Source: Chinchilla lanigera (lineage: Eukaryota; Chordata; Mammalia; Rodentia; Chinchillidae). From it: a DNA stretch of 64,000 nucleotides. Below, piece by piece: positions 1 to 12,374 of this stretch. Within the stretch, counting starts at the first letter, position 1, and the number at the start of each line of letters is the position of its first letter. The stretch spans positions 20,227,268-20,291,267 of the forward strand of contig NW_004955436.1 of assembly GCF_000276665.1 (NCBI RefSeq), written 5' to 3'. The translations under genes were made by a program, and so were the position numbers. A model generated the notes under the pieces. That model was given only the letters and a program-made list of their open reading frames with translations, was not told the DNA's origin and made no database searches.

Positions 1-374
1 CCAAAAGAAACCCACTCTCAGAAGCACACAGTACCTCTCTTCTTTCCCAGCACAGGCACAAAATAATCATCATAAACAAATAGGCAACCAAAAACACAAA
101 AGAAATACACAAGTGATTACTACATACCTGTAAGCTATCACGAAAAAGTAATCAAAGAATACCCAAGCTACTGCAAAAGTATGCTTTCTGAAGCTTAAGA
201 GAGATCGCACTTTCTCATGCTTTGGATGGAGATGTAAATGTAAGTTCAAAGTTGAGCCAGACACTTGCAGTTCAGAATAAAATAAAATTGAAACCCTCAA
301 CATCCTTCAACCTAGTGAAGATAGACACTTTTTTGAGCACATTAGGTACACATTCATGAAATCATATTAATTAT

Positions 375-545
375 AATAGCAGCCAACATTTTTGGAGTGC
401 CAGTTATGTGCCAGGCTCATTTATCCAGTGAAGTATGATTATGCGCAGTTGGCAGATGACAAAACCACAGCTTTGGGGGGATTAAGTAACTATTCAGTGA
501 AATATACAGCTGGAATCTGAACCTGGGTCCAACTTCAAAGGCACA
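375..545 (-). repeat. MIR SINE remnant
   Basis: Read on the minus strand this matches the ancient tRNA-derived MIR SINE. The plus strand shows the antisense landmarks 'tgtgccaggctcattta', 'gcagatgacaaaacc', 'gattaagtaact' and 'tctgaacctgggtcc'. It is old and heavily diverged, with no target duplication visible. It is followed by a short CAAAA-rich run at about 576-608. Confidence 0.7.
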
Positions 546-1229
546 TTGAACTACTGCAGAATGTTTTCCCCTTATTAAAAAACAAAACAAAGCAAAACAA
601 AACAAAACGAGGCTGGGTCAGGCTTATCTCCACCTTCCCTTACATGGCTTTTGTGGGTTGGCTCTATCTCTCTCTTTAGTTGTTTACAATTATTCCTAGT
701 AATTTGTTATATACTGATAAAGTATTATATATTCTGCCCACATTCACTTCTAGGGTGATAATGTCATGAGTTTATTACTAAATGAGTTCAGCACTATCTC
801 CTTTCACATCCTAAATTTACTGTGTCAAATATTTTCTGAATAAATTTTTAGACACTTCAGTCACGCTAGTTATGATTTCGTGGTTATTAATTCTCAGCCG
901 TTATTCTTACCATAGTCTTTCCCCCAGACTTGTGTTATCATCTTTTTTCCATGTTTTATTATCCATCCCTTCTTATTGATCCTTTCTAAAATTAATTCAA
1001 CCAGAACTGTTCATAATGATGCAAGTGTATATGTATCCTAATTACAAACCAGTGGAATGACGCTAACTTTTGTTTTTCTACACCCTTCCTGGTGCTCAAT
1101 TTTGCTTTGCCTTGTTTTGTTTTTTCCCAGAAGAGTTTCCTCACTGATGAACGTTCCCTTGTTAGGCAGCGTTCTGGATCTTGAGCTCTCTCTTGGTTTC
1201 TGTTCTTTTCATCTTCTGTGCATTGGATG
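546..1229. other. Unassigned non-coding stretch
   Basis: AT-rich sequence with a (CAAAA)n-like run near 576-608. I see no exon, RNA gene or recognisable repeat; the open frames are short and unstructured. Confidence 0.5.
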
Positions 1230-1478
1230 AGGCCTCCTAGGGAGTGGTGAGGTACACCAGTTCTGAGCCAGGTTCCCCAGGTTTAAGTCTAGCTCCCTTT
1301 CAGCTTGGACACGTTAACCTCTCCCTATCTCAGTTTCATCATTAGTGAAATGAGGATAATAATGGTACCAATTACCTAGAGTGGCTATGAGGCCAAGTTA
1401 AATAATAAATGCCAAGTGCTTAGAATAGTAGCCAGTACATGGTAAGCTCTTGATAAATATTCATTTTCACTGCTACCT
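1230..1478 (+). repeat. MIR SINE
   Basis: A nearly full MIR in sense orientation. Landmarks in order are 'gttctgagccaggttcccc', 'ttaacctctccctatctcag', 'gaaatgaggataataatgg', 'agtgcttagaatagtagcc' and the LINE-like 3' tail 'taagctcttgataaatatt'. It is diverged, as expected of a repeat shared by all placental mammals. Confidence 0.85.
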
Positions 1479-2249
1479 ACCACCTCTCAGAGGTTACAGT
1501 TGTCATTTTTATCCCCATTTATACACAGTTATAAATTTCCTGCATTTATCTTTTTGGCTTGCCTCCCAACCCCCAAAAAGTTCTGTATCATTCACAAATG
1601 TGGAGACTTTGCTGGAAATTTTATCCTTGACCACATGTCATTTACAAAGAATATGCCCTTTATATTTCTTCATATTAAAATCATGTGTTTGCTTTAGAAT
1701 TCACTTCCTGTTTTAAGTTGGTCTTCCCCAACTGTAACTAATTGTTCTTACTTGGTGAGAAAATTACTGGGATACCACATGGAAAAATTGAATTACTAAA
1801 TACATTATGAAAATCTGTAAATACTCTTCCTATACTTTGTATCTACATGCAAGTTTATATCCTAATACAAGGTAATTATTTAGGTCTTGGACTTGCCTAT
1901 TAAAGAAATCTTTTTTCCCTCTTTCCTGTGTATAAGTGTTTAAGGATCCTGTATTATAGTCTGTCTAAACAAAGGAAAGTCTGAGAATATAATCTCTGTC
2001 TGTGCTAAATTCTTTCTTGGTTTTGAATCTAAATTCTTAGTATAAATTATAATTTATTTGAGAGTACAAGATTGGCCAAGCAGTTCCCCAATATCCTCCA
2101 TAAACTCCTAAGATCATTACTGGCCATTTTACAACATCCAGACTAAGGCAACACAGGAAGTGAGTGTGAGACCATCCAGGCAGTAAATAGAAAGGGGGAT
2201 GGAAATGACACCTGCAGAAAAACAGCATCTAAAGAATTCCTTACCTTTT
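1479..2249. other. Unassigned non-coding stretch
   Basis: AT-rich, with no convincing gene or repeat identification. The two overlapping plus-strand frames at 1450-1716 begin inside the MIR tail and show no protein family features. Confidence 0.45.
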
Positions 2250-2950
2250 TAAAGATTATTTTTAGAGCAGTTTTTGGTTCACAGCAAAACAGAGAAAAAT
2301 ACACAGATTTCCCATATGCCCATTCTCACACATGTATTACACACACACACAGCCCTTTGTCAGCATCATTTACCAGATTACTACACTTTTTGCAATTGGT
2401 GGACCTATACTGGTGCATCACTATGGCCCAGAGTCCACAGATCACTTTAATATTTACTCTTGTTGTTATACATTCCGTGGGGTTGGGCTAACGTATAATG
2501 GCGTATACCCTTCACTGTAGTGTCATACAGAGTATTTTCACTAATTCTCTGTGCTCCACCTATTCATTGCTTCCTCTTCTCTAAGCACTTGTAGCCACTG
2601 ACCTTTTAATTTCTCTGTAATTTACTCTTTACAGATTGTAATATAGTTAGAACCAGACTTCCTTCTTTACCTAGTAATAATCATTTTCACTTCATTCACA
2701 TTTTTCTATAACTTGATCGCTTGATTTCTTTCCAGCACTGAAGAATATTCTATCATCTAGAAGCACCACAGATTATATACTGGTTGCTTCCAAGTTTGGC
2801 AATTAAAAGTAACGCTGCTATGAGGACTCCAGTTTGCAGATTTCTGTGTGGGCATTGCTTTGCTCTTTACAAGGACCAAGCTAGCAATGAATTTAAGGTC
2901 CTCTTCTTACCTATTGACCTTTATCACGTCCAGGACTGTTCCTTATTCAG
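2250..2950 (-). mobile_element. Old L1 (L1M-type) 3' region, antisense
   Basis: The plus strand reads the well-known antisense of old mammalian L1 3' sequence. Landmarks are 'tttttggttcacagcaaaac', 'gatttcccatatgcccat', 'tgttgttatacattcc', 'gtgctccacctattcattgc', 'actgaagaatattctatcat' and 'ttggttgcttccaagtttgg' (approximate). The element therefore runs on the minus strand. It is 5'-truncated, diverged and carries no usable frame. Subfamily cannot be set without a library search. Confidence 0.8.
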
Positions 2951-3357
2951 TCGTCTATTCAGACCTGTTGGGTCTGGGTATGGCGCTAGGGGTTAATGAT
3001 GCAAAAGGAAAAGAAAACAAGTCCTAACTTTCACAGAGCTCAGATTCCAGGGGAGAAGCACAGACAAGGGAGAAGAAGTGAAATAATTTTAAGACAGTGT
3101 TAGTGAATAATTATAGGGAAATGTAATAAGGAAAACTAATTCCTTGTTAGGGAAATGTTCTACCATCAGTCTTCAAACTTGGAAATATTGGAGAAGTACC
3201 TTTCCACGGAACAGCAAATAGTTTTTGACCTGGTAGACTCTCTAGGTCATAAGTAAGACAAGAACCAAATCAAGGCAAGCAGAAACACTGAGTAAAAGGC
3301 TTAACTAAAAGATTAAAACCTCAGTAACTGAGTAGCATTAGAGAATAAACGAACTCC
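2951..3357. other. Unassigned non-coding stretch
   Basis: Mixed sequence between an L1 3' end and an LTR. Part of it ('gggtctgggtatggcgctag', 'gcaaaaggaaaagaaaacaag') faintly resembles a decayed L2, but this is too weak to call. Confidence 0.4.
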
Positions 3358-3720
3358 AGCTGTTGTATCAAAATTCCCTACGTTCAGTGGCTTAAAGAAC
3401 AGTCATGTATTTCTCCTAGTCTGGAGGCTGGCAAGTCCAAGATCAAGGGAGCTGACAACTTAGTTCCTGAGTAAGGTTCTCTTCCTAACCTGTGACCATC
3501 TGCCTTCTTGCTGTGCCTTCCTCTGGTAGAGACAGTGACTCCTCTGGTCCTTCTTCCTCCTTTTAAAAGAACATTAATCCCATCGTAAGCAGGTCAACTC
3601 TTGTGGCCTCATTGTGGTCTAATTTTCTTCCCAAGGCCCACTTTCCAATACAGTTCCTTTGCAGGTTAGGGCTTCCATGCAGGAGTTTTGAAGAGACACA
3701 AGCATTCCATCCATAGCAAG
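3358..3720 (-). mobile_element. MaLR/MLT-type LTR, antisense
   Basis: The plus strand shows the antisense of an old MaLR-type LTR: 'cagtggcttaaagaacagtc', 'gtctggaggctggcaagtcc', 'aagatcaaggga', 'ttcttgctgtgccttcctc', 'cattaatcccatcgtaagc' and 'ttagggcttccatg'. On the minus strand it begins 'tgctatgga' and ends '...gatacaaca', consistent with TG...CA termini. No clear 5-bp target duplication survives. It is a solo LTR with no internal ERV sequence next to it and no reading frame of interest. Confidence 0.7.
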
Positions 3721-4389
3721 TGTGAACACCCTGCCAGGACACACACAGAAATGTTTTGGCCTGTTTACAGAGGTCAGAAACTTTGTACTGCAGTCAATGG
3801 TCTGGTTCCACACGGTGAAGGGTGATGTTTGCTACTGCTCCCACCAGACTTCATTCAAAGAATGAACATGAGTCTCTAGTGCTGCGCAGCCCGACTACCA
3901 ATGCACGAGAGTCCCAAGTTTCCAGGACAAATTCTTCATCTTCTTTAGACATATTTCCTGTGAAAACAGTGAGAGGCATGAATTGAAGAGCTATACACAA
4001 TTTCTTTTTTAATATTGCAAATAAGGACATTACTCTCATGATTATTACATAACAAAATAAAACAAAATATTTAATAGTATTTTCAATAAACGTTGACATA
4101 GTGGCAAAGCAATTCAAAAGCCTACCCAATTCAGTCCTAGGAAACACTACTCTGGGTCAGGTGTGTTGCTTTGCTTTAATATAACAAAGAAAAATAGCAT
4201 ATCTTACATACCTTCATATTAATTGGCTCTGTTTTGTAGGTGCCTACAGAGCTATGAGGAATGATTTAGTGTTTCTCGATCAAGTATAAGCAATACACTA
4301 CTTGATTCTTTGTGAACACTGATGGATGATAAGGCCATGTTCAGAAAGAGCGCCATTTGAAAGAATATTCTTCCACGCTTTGGTCATTT
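3721..4389. other. Unassigned non-coding stretch
   Basis: No recognisable exon or repeat. The minus-strand open frame at 3851-4147 (98 codons) has no signal peptide, domain or conserved motif that I can recognise and looks like chance in AT-rich DNA. Confidence 0.4.
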
Positions 4390-4790
4390 TCAAAACAATG
4401 TGCAAGGACTAAAACTAATGCCAAAGTTATTACCTTTAGACAGTGGAGGAATAGTACCACATGGACGATGTAGACGATTATTAATGCCAATCCAGTGTGA
4501 CACGGTGCAGCAAATGGGGAACAACATGTCCTCTCACTTAATGTTTCAGGAACTATTGATGAAAATTGAGGCTGAAATATCTGCTGTCAATCCATCATGG
4601 TCAAATATGAAAGAAACTGGACTGTATCTAGCCAGACCAAGATGGGCACAAAACAACTGAAACAAAGCCTTTGTAAATAAGGAGGAGAAGAAGGTTGAAG
4701 GGAGGGATGGGAATTCCTATGATGAATGTGGTCATTATGTATATCAAAGGTGTACCAATAAAATTAATTTTAAAATAAGTAAAATGCAAC
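4390..4790 (+). other. Unidentified segment ending at a polyadenylation-like signal
   Basis: The plus strand holds an 86-codon open frame (4400-4660) followed by a 3'UTR-like tract, AATAAA at 4757-4762 and a short A-rich tail. This layout resembles the 3' end of a reverse-transcribed RNA. The predicted peptide is not recognised; it contains SSHLMFQELL and IEAEISAVNPSW. It could be a decayed processed pseudogene, the 3' end of an unrecognised LINE, or chance. No target duplication was found. Confidence 0.3.
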
Positions 4791-5205
4791 TGGGAATTGG
4801 TAGATCACATGACAAGCTTGGATGGTCCAGGGGTCTCGTTGCCAGGGGCACTATCTCAAGGATGAAGTGGGGTGCACTGGGAATTGGAGGACAAAGACAG
4901 CAAAACGTTTTCCGATATCAACTGTCAAAGATGATGAGCAACTGCCAGGCTCTTCCAGCAAGTCTAGCTTGAGTCACTCCCTATGTCTTGTGTGTCTGTG
5001 AATTGTGACAACCATTAAACTTGCTGTCAGAATTGGGCAGAAGGACATGAAGAAAATATAAAGAGTTGTGGGCCTATATTCAAGCACCAAACAATACTGA
5101 TGTTTTTTGGCGCTTCACGAGCTGTTTTGGAGCATAATTTTGAAACAAGAAAACTAAAATGCACTTTTACTGGAACCATCTAGCTAGTGCCAGAGAGACC
5201 CTGTG
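4791..5205. other. Unassigned non-coding stretch
   Basis: No gene or repeat recognised. The short frame at 4784-4972 has no known motif. Confidence 0.4.
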
Positions 5206-5345
5206 GGTTAACTGAGCACCACAGCGTGGTAGAGAATCAGGTGGGGGCTGGGGTGCGAACCTTGGCTCCACCAGGAATAACCTGTTTGACAAGGCGAATT
5301 ACATAACCTCCTGGAATCAGTTTTCTCACCAGGAAAATGGAGTTG
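5206..5345 (+). repeat. MIR SINE fragment
   Basis: A diverged sense-strand MIR core: 'ggggtgcgaaccttggctcc', then 'acataacctcctggaatcag', then 'ttctcaccaggaaaatgg'. The 3' LINE-like tail is not recognisable. Confidence 0.6.
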
Positions 5346-5906
5346 ACTCTAGTTGCTTTTCAGAGCAGAGTCACTTTATAAAGAAAATCTGAGCATATCT
5401 TCTTTCTTGTTGCCAAAATGAGGCAAAACAACTTTCCCTGGTGGGAAAAATGAGCTTCAAGACCTGCTGTTGTAGAAGGACAAAAAGAGTATTTTTTCAG
5501 TGAAGCCTATACTGTACTGCCTCTGCAATAATAAAATGAAATTATAAGGATAATTGTCTTTGAGGAGCAAAGCTAGGTGGTCACAGGAAGGGATTTGGTG
5601 GGAATGGCCCTCTCACAGTACAGTTTTTTTTAATATGCAGCATATGCATGTATAACCCAGACAATGAAAGTAAAATGCAACTTTCTAAAATAGCATTCAA
5701 AATCCATCCCCCCTTTCTGTGACCATCTTTATTCTAGGAGAATAGCAACTTAATGCTTTACTCTACTCCTTGGGTATCAATCAGTGTAAAAACTGCCCCA
5801 TGTGAACACTGGAAGATGATGGATTACGATTGGAAAGAATCAAACTCATCAATTATTATAATTTTTCTTAATCAAAATATGAAATATATTAACAAGTGAA
5901 ATCCTG

Positions 5907-6536
5907 CTATAGGAACCCCGCTTATCTGAATAGGATACATTCCAAGACACCCAGTGAATATTACATATATTCTGTATATTGTGTTTTTTTCCTATACATA
6001 TATACCTTTGATAGAGTTCAATTTATAAGTCAGGTACAGTAAGAGATTAATAAGAATAACTAATAAACTAGAACAGTTACAACCATATTGGTAATAAAAG
6101 TTTTGTGTTCTGTTATTATACTGTACTCACACTTGTTCTTGTGATAATGTAAAATGATATAATGCTTACCTGCTGAGACAAAGGGTGGTGAATAACAAAG
6201 GCAATATGAGGTTGCATTAGGCTACTGTGTAAGGATTCTAAAATAAACACAAGCACTGTGGTACCTAGACAGTTGATCTCACAACCAAGATGGTGGCTAG
6301 GTGACTACTGGGCAGGTAGCATATAAAGCATGGATACATTTGATAAAATCATGATTCACCTCCTGGATTGCATGAAGCCATATGGCACAATATTTCATCA
6401 TGTTGCTCAAGACAGCATGTCACTTAAAACTTATGAATTGTTTACTTTTGAATTTTCCATGTAATATTTTAAGATGGTGGTTGACCACAAGTAACTGAAA
6501 CTGCAGCATACAAAACCACAGAAAAAGGGGTGTTAT
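5907..6536. mobile_element. Tigger-like (TcMar) DNA transposon, non-autonomous
   Basis: About 630 bp bounded by imperfect inverted ends: 'ataggaaccccgcttatctg' at the left, and at the right the complement of 'cagaaaaaggggtgttat'. Internal landmarks fit old Tigger-derived elements: 'atgaattgtttacttttgaa', 'ttccatgtaatattttaaga', 'ggttgaccacaagtaactg' and 'aactgcagcatacaaaacc' (approximate). No transposase frame remains, so it is inert. Such elements are shared across placental mammals. Confidence 0.7.
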
Positions 6537-8990
6537 AATTGGCTTATCATACCCTAAGAGAAAAAAAATATCTAAGTTATGAATTTTTCCATCCCTTTCT
6601 CCTAATTAGATTTGTTTAATCAGTGGCCCCGTCTTCTCCACAGTGGAAGTACAGTCATCTGCTTTCTTTTTTGCCAAACATTAACTTCAGAAAGACAGAA
6701 TCACTATCAGAGAAGGGAGGATGCAAATGTAACTTTTTTTGTGTGGAAAAGCAACATAAAAGTTACTATTTGTATTGCCAGGCATGTTGTCTTTTAGACT
6801 TTAAGTTCTCTGAGGGGAAGGCATTTTCATTTTCTTCCTCATTTAATTATTATCAAGTCTACCTATGCTTAAAATGGACATAATTTGATAAGAACCATTT
6901 CTGTGACTCAGAAGCAACATGTCGTGACATTTGATTTTGCAGCTGAGCAGAGCTCTCACTCTTACTTCATTGAGTCCTCATGCTGTCAGTGCATCTCTGG
7001 GCTCCCCATGGCCACAGGTCCCAGACATCATATCACATCACCTACTGCAGGTCTGTGGAGCACAGGGTGACTTTAGTGCACTTTCTAAGCAGCCGCCCCA
7101 GCAAAGCACCCAACTACAGGGCCTCCCATACTCCTCATCTGTTTACTGGAAAATCTCCCTTGAGAGAAACGACATTCTTCAGCTTTTCCTTATTTTCCCT
7201 TTTGCTATATTTATTTCTAATGTCTTAATGAGTCTCTTAATGCTCAGGAAACCTGAGATTTCTTCAGAAAGATAATGGGAATTGAATACATTTTTTGTAA
7301 TTTTTTTTTTTTAGAGAAAAGAAAATGCTCTTTAATGTAATTTCTCTGTGTCCATACTGCCTAGGCTTCCATACTGGAAGTCTGTGTAAGGCAGAGCTTT
7401 ATGGAGGAAATCTCTTAATTCTAACAATAAGGACTGCATTGAGTTAATCATTTTAATGATTCATGTTTAAATGAAACCATTATTTTCCAGAGCCTGCCAA
7501 AAACTTACCACAACTCATTCATATGATTTTATTACAAATTAAGATTCCTATAATTTTGAAAGAGAGATGTACCCTTCTAAGGTTTCTCAGGAAGGAAATA
7601 CCTCAGCTTCAGAGCAAGGAACTGCACTTTAAAAAGGAAAGAAAGGGGAAAAAATTGTGATAATTCTGTGAATGGGAGATGAGGCCACCCTCCCCTCAGC
7701 ATTCCGTGGTGGTTTAAAAAAGAGCCCCATGAACCACAGTGTGTCTGAGGAACACAGCCAAATCCTACTGGGACTCACTCAAAAGGAGATACAAAGAGGG
7801 AGGAGAGTAACAAACATTTAAGAAGCTTAATTTTGGTTTGTTGTCATTGTTAATCTATGGACTGATCAATCATCTGCACACCGTAGTACCTAGGAGATAC
7901 AGGAAATAAGACATAAGATCACACAAAGATCATTCACAATCTTTTTTTTTCCTTTTAAATTTTTCTGTCAGGAAGAGAGGTATTATCTGCTCCCCTAGTC
8001 TAGAAACAGGAAATTCCAGAATGCTCCTAGAGGTAGAGGGAATGGGAATACAAGGATGGAAGAAAGAGTGGGCAACCTCTCTCTGACGACACAGAGCACA
8101 GCTGCTAGAGATGCTCTGCCTAACAAAGGCACAGAAATTGGAGATCCGTCCTCTCTGCCTTCCTCCAGTCTGCAACCCTTTCCCCCACATTCAGTATTTG
8201 TTGCCATCATATTTAATTTTATTTTACACACTGAAGCCTAATGTCCAGGTAAGTGATGGTTCAGAACCATTTGAAACAAAGATTTTCATGACAGTATTTC
8301 ACTACTTTTCCTGTATATCCCACATACACAAGCCCATGAGGATTCTGCCCACAAAACCCAGCTGTAAATGTGAAGAAATCAGCAAAGCACCATGAAGAAG
8401 ACATCTACACAAATAAGCAGAGAGAGAGCAGTTCCTCAGCACCTCCAAACTCCGCCTTATCTCCAGTGCCAAGAGCTCAGAGACAGTACCCTTCCCTGGA
8501 AATGGCTCAAGCCTGTAACACTAACTGTTTGCAATACCTTAGTCATCTTATCCTTAACAAGTCACCTCGCTAAAGATCTAGTATTATTTAAAATACAAAA
8601 GAATTTTCAGGTTCCGTGGAGCTCTTCACTTAAAATTGTCCATATGCATATTGATAAGTCTGAATAAAATACAAACATCTAAATTGTCTGTGCTATCAAT
8701 TATTACCACAGATGGCAGCCACAAAGGGACAAAATATTATTGTGATCATTTTCATTCCTTGTGAAATAAGTGATTATGCAACATCTCCAAAATTTAGTGT
8801 TAAATTTTTTCAGTACACATGTCAAAAATAATTATGGGTGGGGGTTGGAATTTCATGCTTTCACTGGAAAAAAAAAAATCAACATATGTTATCTTATGCA
8901 TGGAATGGTACTTTCCCGGAAGTCAGGGTTTTGGTTATTTTTATCCACTCTGTGACTGATGAAAACTGGACTTTTCACTCCTAATCTATG
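6537..8990. other. Unassigned non-coding stretch
   Basis: No exon, RNA gene or confident repeat. Three overlapping plus-strand frames at 6885-7275 and opposing frames at 7930-8395 share the same DNA on both strands, which argues for chance rather than coding. A short A/T homopolymer lies at about 7300-7312. Confidence 0.45.
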
Positions 8991-9280
8991 ACAGGTGGCT
9001 AGTTGAATGTCTGTGAAGAAATTGGTTAACCTTCATATCCATGCTTTCAGTTTACTAGGAAGAAAGTTCTGCTCTTTTCTATCCGGGTCTCCCCGTAAAG
9101 AAACAGAGGCAGTACCGGAAGCGGAAGTGCTGTCTCCAGGCTGTAGCATGAACCTTACAGGGGTGCTGCCCCGGCCCAGTCCACTGTCGCCTTTGAGTCT
9201 ACTCTTCATCACACATCGTTTGAGGGTGCCTCAAACCCGAGGCCAAATTGACACAGATATAGAAACTTCTTAATTGAAAA
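8991..9280. other. Unassigned patch with scattered CpGs
   Basis: Between about 9080 and 9245 the sequence has more CG dinucleotides than its surroundings ('tccgggtctccccgtaaag', 'gtaccggaagcggaag', 'ccccggcccagtc', 'cacatcgtttgagg'). An 88-codon frame (9007-9273) covers it without a recognisable domain. It is too short and sparse to call a CpG island or an exon. Confidence 0.3.
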
Positions 9281-11214
9281 GCTAGAAATCATACACTCAG
9301 TTTTAAAGAAGCAAAACTTGTGAAAAGGTACAAAGACTCCTAAAATACATTGTTGATTACTTGTAAAACTTGCAACTGAAGAGTGAAACATCATGGTAGA
9401 AGTAGAAGATTTCTATCTGCATTGAAGAGCATTCCTACAAGTAAACAGCCTAAAGATACCAGAGAAAAAGGCTTCAAATTCCACAGATATAAATCACGAT
9501 ATATCTGGTTCCAAAAGTCAACACCCATTTGCTCCTCAAAGAGCTCAAACAACAGAAAGAAAGTCTTCTCTCTATTAAAAATGTTACTTAAAGTGAATTC
9601 CAAGAGAATCCAAAGGGGGGGAGGAAATTTCTTATTTTCACTATAAAGGTTGGACTTTGAAAATAAATGCCTATTGTAATTTCTGAAACTACAGTTAGTA
9701 AAACAACTTGGTAAACTTTTATTTATTCTTTGACTGAATGGAAACTAGATTAAAAAAAAAAAAAGATCTTACTCCAGATTTCAACTTTAACATCCTACTG
9801 TTGTCTTCCCTGGATTACAGGAAGGTAAAGCCTGTGAAAAATTTCATTATCAATGACAACAACAAAAAAATGGGCTAAGCAATAATTATACTTGGTTTTC
9901 CTATTCTAACTGAGCTACGACCAAAAATGATGTTCTTAACCAGGCAATAAAGACACACAGTACAGTTGATCAAGAAGGTGTAGATTTCCACATAAGGGTG
10001 AGCAAAAAGGGAGGAGCAGAGGCAACCTGAGATGCACACCTGAGATGAGAATAATTAACTAAAGGTCTGTTAAAACTAAGATGAAATAAAACATCCATGT
10101 TCTTACCAATCTAGAAAGACTTATTGGAGCTGGTAGGGTTTATTGTTTGTTGCTTTGCTTTGCTTGGGAAATGTACATTGCTTAGTGGGCTGAAAACTCA
10201 CAGAAGGTTAAAAAAATTAACTAGGATGATCAACCAGGAGGGCTCCCACCTTGTGTGCACTTGGGGAAGTCTGCTTACCCTTGGGACCCTAGATCTGCCA
10301 CAAAATCTCTGGAGAACAAGATCCTAGTAAAAGACAAGAAATTTGATGAGGACCTAAGACAGAAATTTTGGGGGAAAAAATGTCCAAATTTCTGCAACCT
10401 GGCAAAGACAGCACCAAGGTAAGAGAGAGGCAAGTCCCAAAACCACCGGAAAGGAAGGCGTTGCGAACCATGCAACACTGCTTTCTTAAGGCAGCTTGCC
10501 ACTGAACGGCTTCAAAGCTGGTATCCAAGAACAGTGTGACCTATTTATCTCTAGTGTCTTAATATGCTGCTGCTGACCACAAAGTTGGTAAGTTGAAGTT
10601 TCTGTGGGATATTATTATGAAACACTGCACATCCCTAAATCATTCCCTCTCAACTGTTCCTCAAAAGCTTAAAAATAGCACTTAACTCTCAGAGTGACTC
10701 CACTGGCTTATAATAATTCACAGACAAGTTCCTAAAAGGAAGTAGGAAAAATATGGAGGTAGAACTTAAATTATCCAACAGGGATTTGTGAACATGGCCA
10801 GAGATGAATAGATTGGAACTAACAGATCAGACGGAGTCTGACATTCACAGTGGGGTTTATGTCATCTAGATCTCAAATCGCCTGTTGGATTTAGAGAGCA
10901 TGTAGAGGTTCACAAAACCAAGGACGACTGGTCTGTGGGTAATAAACATGGTAGATTAAGGTGATAGTCAAGGAGAAAAATTCCACTTATCCTTATGTGT
11001 ACATGATGTTGACTGTCAGTTGATTTTCTGTATCTACATGATAACAGTTGCACTGCCCAAGGAAAGATCATGCCCAAAGGTGGGCACCAGACAGGTTGTC
11101 TGGGGAAAGTGGCAAGAGCAGGAAGTGTGTGGGTTCGTTGCCCAAGTCCCCTGTAAACACCACAAAACAACATTTTTCTTTTGCTTTAAGCCACATTCTG
11201 TGAGCTTGTAAGTT
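9281..11214. other. Unassigned non-coding stretch
   Basis: No confident gene or repeat. Several short frames overlap on both strands (9383-9646, 10124-10528, 10910-11211) with no domain or splice architecture that I can support. Confidence 0.4.
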
Positions 11215-11305
11215 AATTCATTAATTCATCGAAATTTATTTTTCCCTCATCACACATCAGGCAGTGTGCCAGGCCCTGAGGACACAAAAGTGAATAAATA
11301 ACATA
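11215..11305 (-). repeat. L2 LINE fragment
   Basis: The antisense of an L2 3' end: 'attaattcatcgaaatttat', then 'cagtgtgccaggccctgagg', then 'acaaaagtgaataaata'. It is highly diverged. Confidence 0.6.
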
Positions 11306-11311
11306 ATTAAT

Positions 11312-11465
11312 CATAATAATAGCTTCCATTATTGAGTGCTTTGCATGTGCCAGGAACTCTACTTCCATTACACAATGGAATGCACACAATAAACTTCTAA
11401 AGGAGACGTTATGTTCCCATCTGCAGATGCAAAACTAAGATGAAGACATGACATGTCTAAGAGGC
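11312..11465 (-). repeat. MIR SINE fragment
   Basis: The antisense MIR signature 'aatagcttccattattgagt', then 'catgtgccaggaactctac', then 'atctgcagatgcaaaac', joined directly to the L2 piece upstream. Confidence 0.6.
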
Positions 11466-11631
11466 CTGTGTGGTGCATCTCTCAGAGAACACCAGCGGGG
11501 AAGGAGGTAAGGGAACCACGGTGTGCAGTCGTCTATGGAATTGCCAAAAAAGATGGCAGAAGAAAATGCAGCACGCTAACTCAGCTTGGGGCAGGGGGAA
11601 AGGAGAGGACACGAGCAAGTGGAAAGAACAT

Positions 11632-11804
11632 GGGTGTGGGGCGTGTGTGTCTATGTTAGCGTGTGCGTGGCCATGTGTGTATGTCCCTGTGTATGTGTGT
11701 GTGGGTATGTCTGTGTATGTGCCTGTGTATGTCTCTGTGTGGGTGAGTATGTCTGTGTGTCAACACGCGTGTATGTGTGTATGTGTGTGTGTGTGTGTGT
11801 GTGT
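11632..11804. repeat. TG-rich minisatellite/microsatellite
   Basis: A simple-sequence tract built from GTGTGTATG- and GTATGTCTGT-type units, ending in a pure (GT)n run of about 24 bases at 11781-11804. The three long frames that cross it (11470-11823, 11586-11969, and 11656-11916 on the minus strand) translate the repeat into Cys/Val- or His/Thr-rich peptides and are artefacts of the tract. Confidence 0.9.
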
Positions 11805-12374
11805 CCTGGGCGGAGAGAGATAGGCACTGCAGATAAGCCATCCCAGAAGAAAGCGCGTGGTGCAATGCGCCTTTCACCCGTACCACAAAGCTTCCCTCTG
11901 CGTTTCTGGAAGACAAAGAAGGTTACAAAGAAAAAGCAACAGGGTTTGTGTGCAGTCTTTCAGAAATGACACAAGAAGCTGTGACAAAATACTTTTTATC
12001 TGCTTGAGGAAGGAGGACATTTATCATAACAGATTAATTGTTCTTCTTGAGTTAGATGTTGTCCCGTGCATCTATGTATCCAGTGTAGCTAGGTAGTAAT
12101 GATGGGTTCCTAGACAAAGAAACCAAAGCACCTGGGTCCAGAGAAATGCTCCAGAGTGGTCACCGTAAGTTTAAACGCTTATATCAATGTCTGTCCCAGT
12201 ACTCAAAGCATTTTAGGTACACGTCTTTTTAAACTGTCCTCAAAACCTATCATGTACTCTTTTGAATGTCCTTCAGGATAGCTGATCACCCAGTAAAATG
12301 CTAAGGTTTTTGTTTTTTAAGTCAAAAATTATTTTGAACTTAGCCTATAAGGTAATCAATTAGGTAAAAATAAC

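Noticed and set aside
11470..11969. Cys/Val-rich frames around 11.6-11.8 kb as a small secreted cysteine-rich protein
   Set aside because: The composition is simply the translation of GT/GTAT simple repeats; all frames and both strands stay open there.
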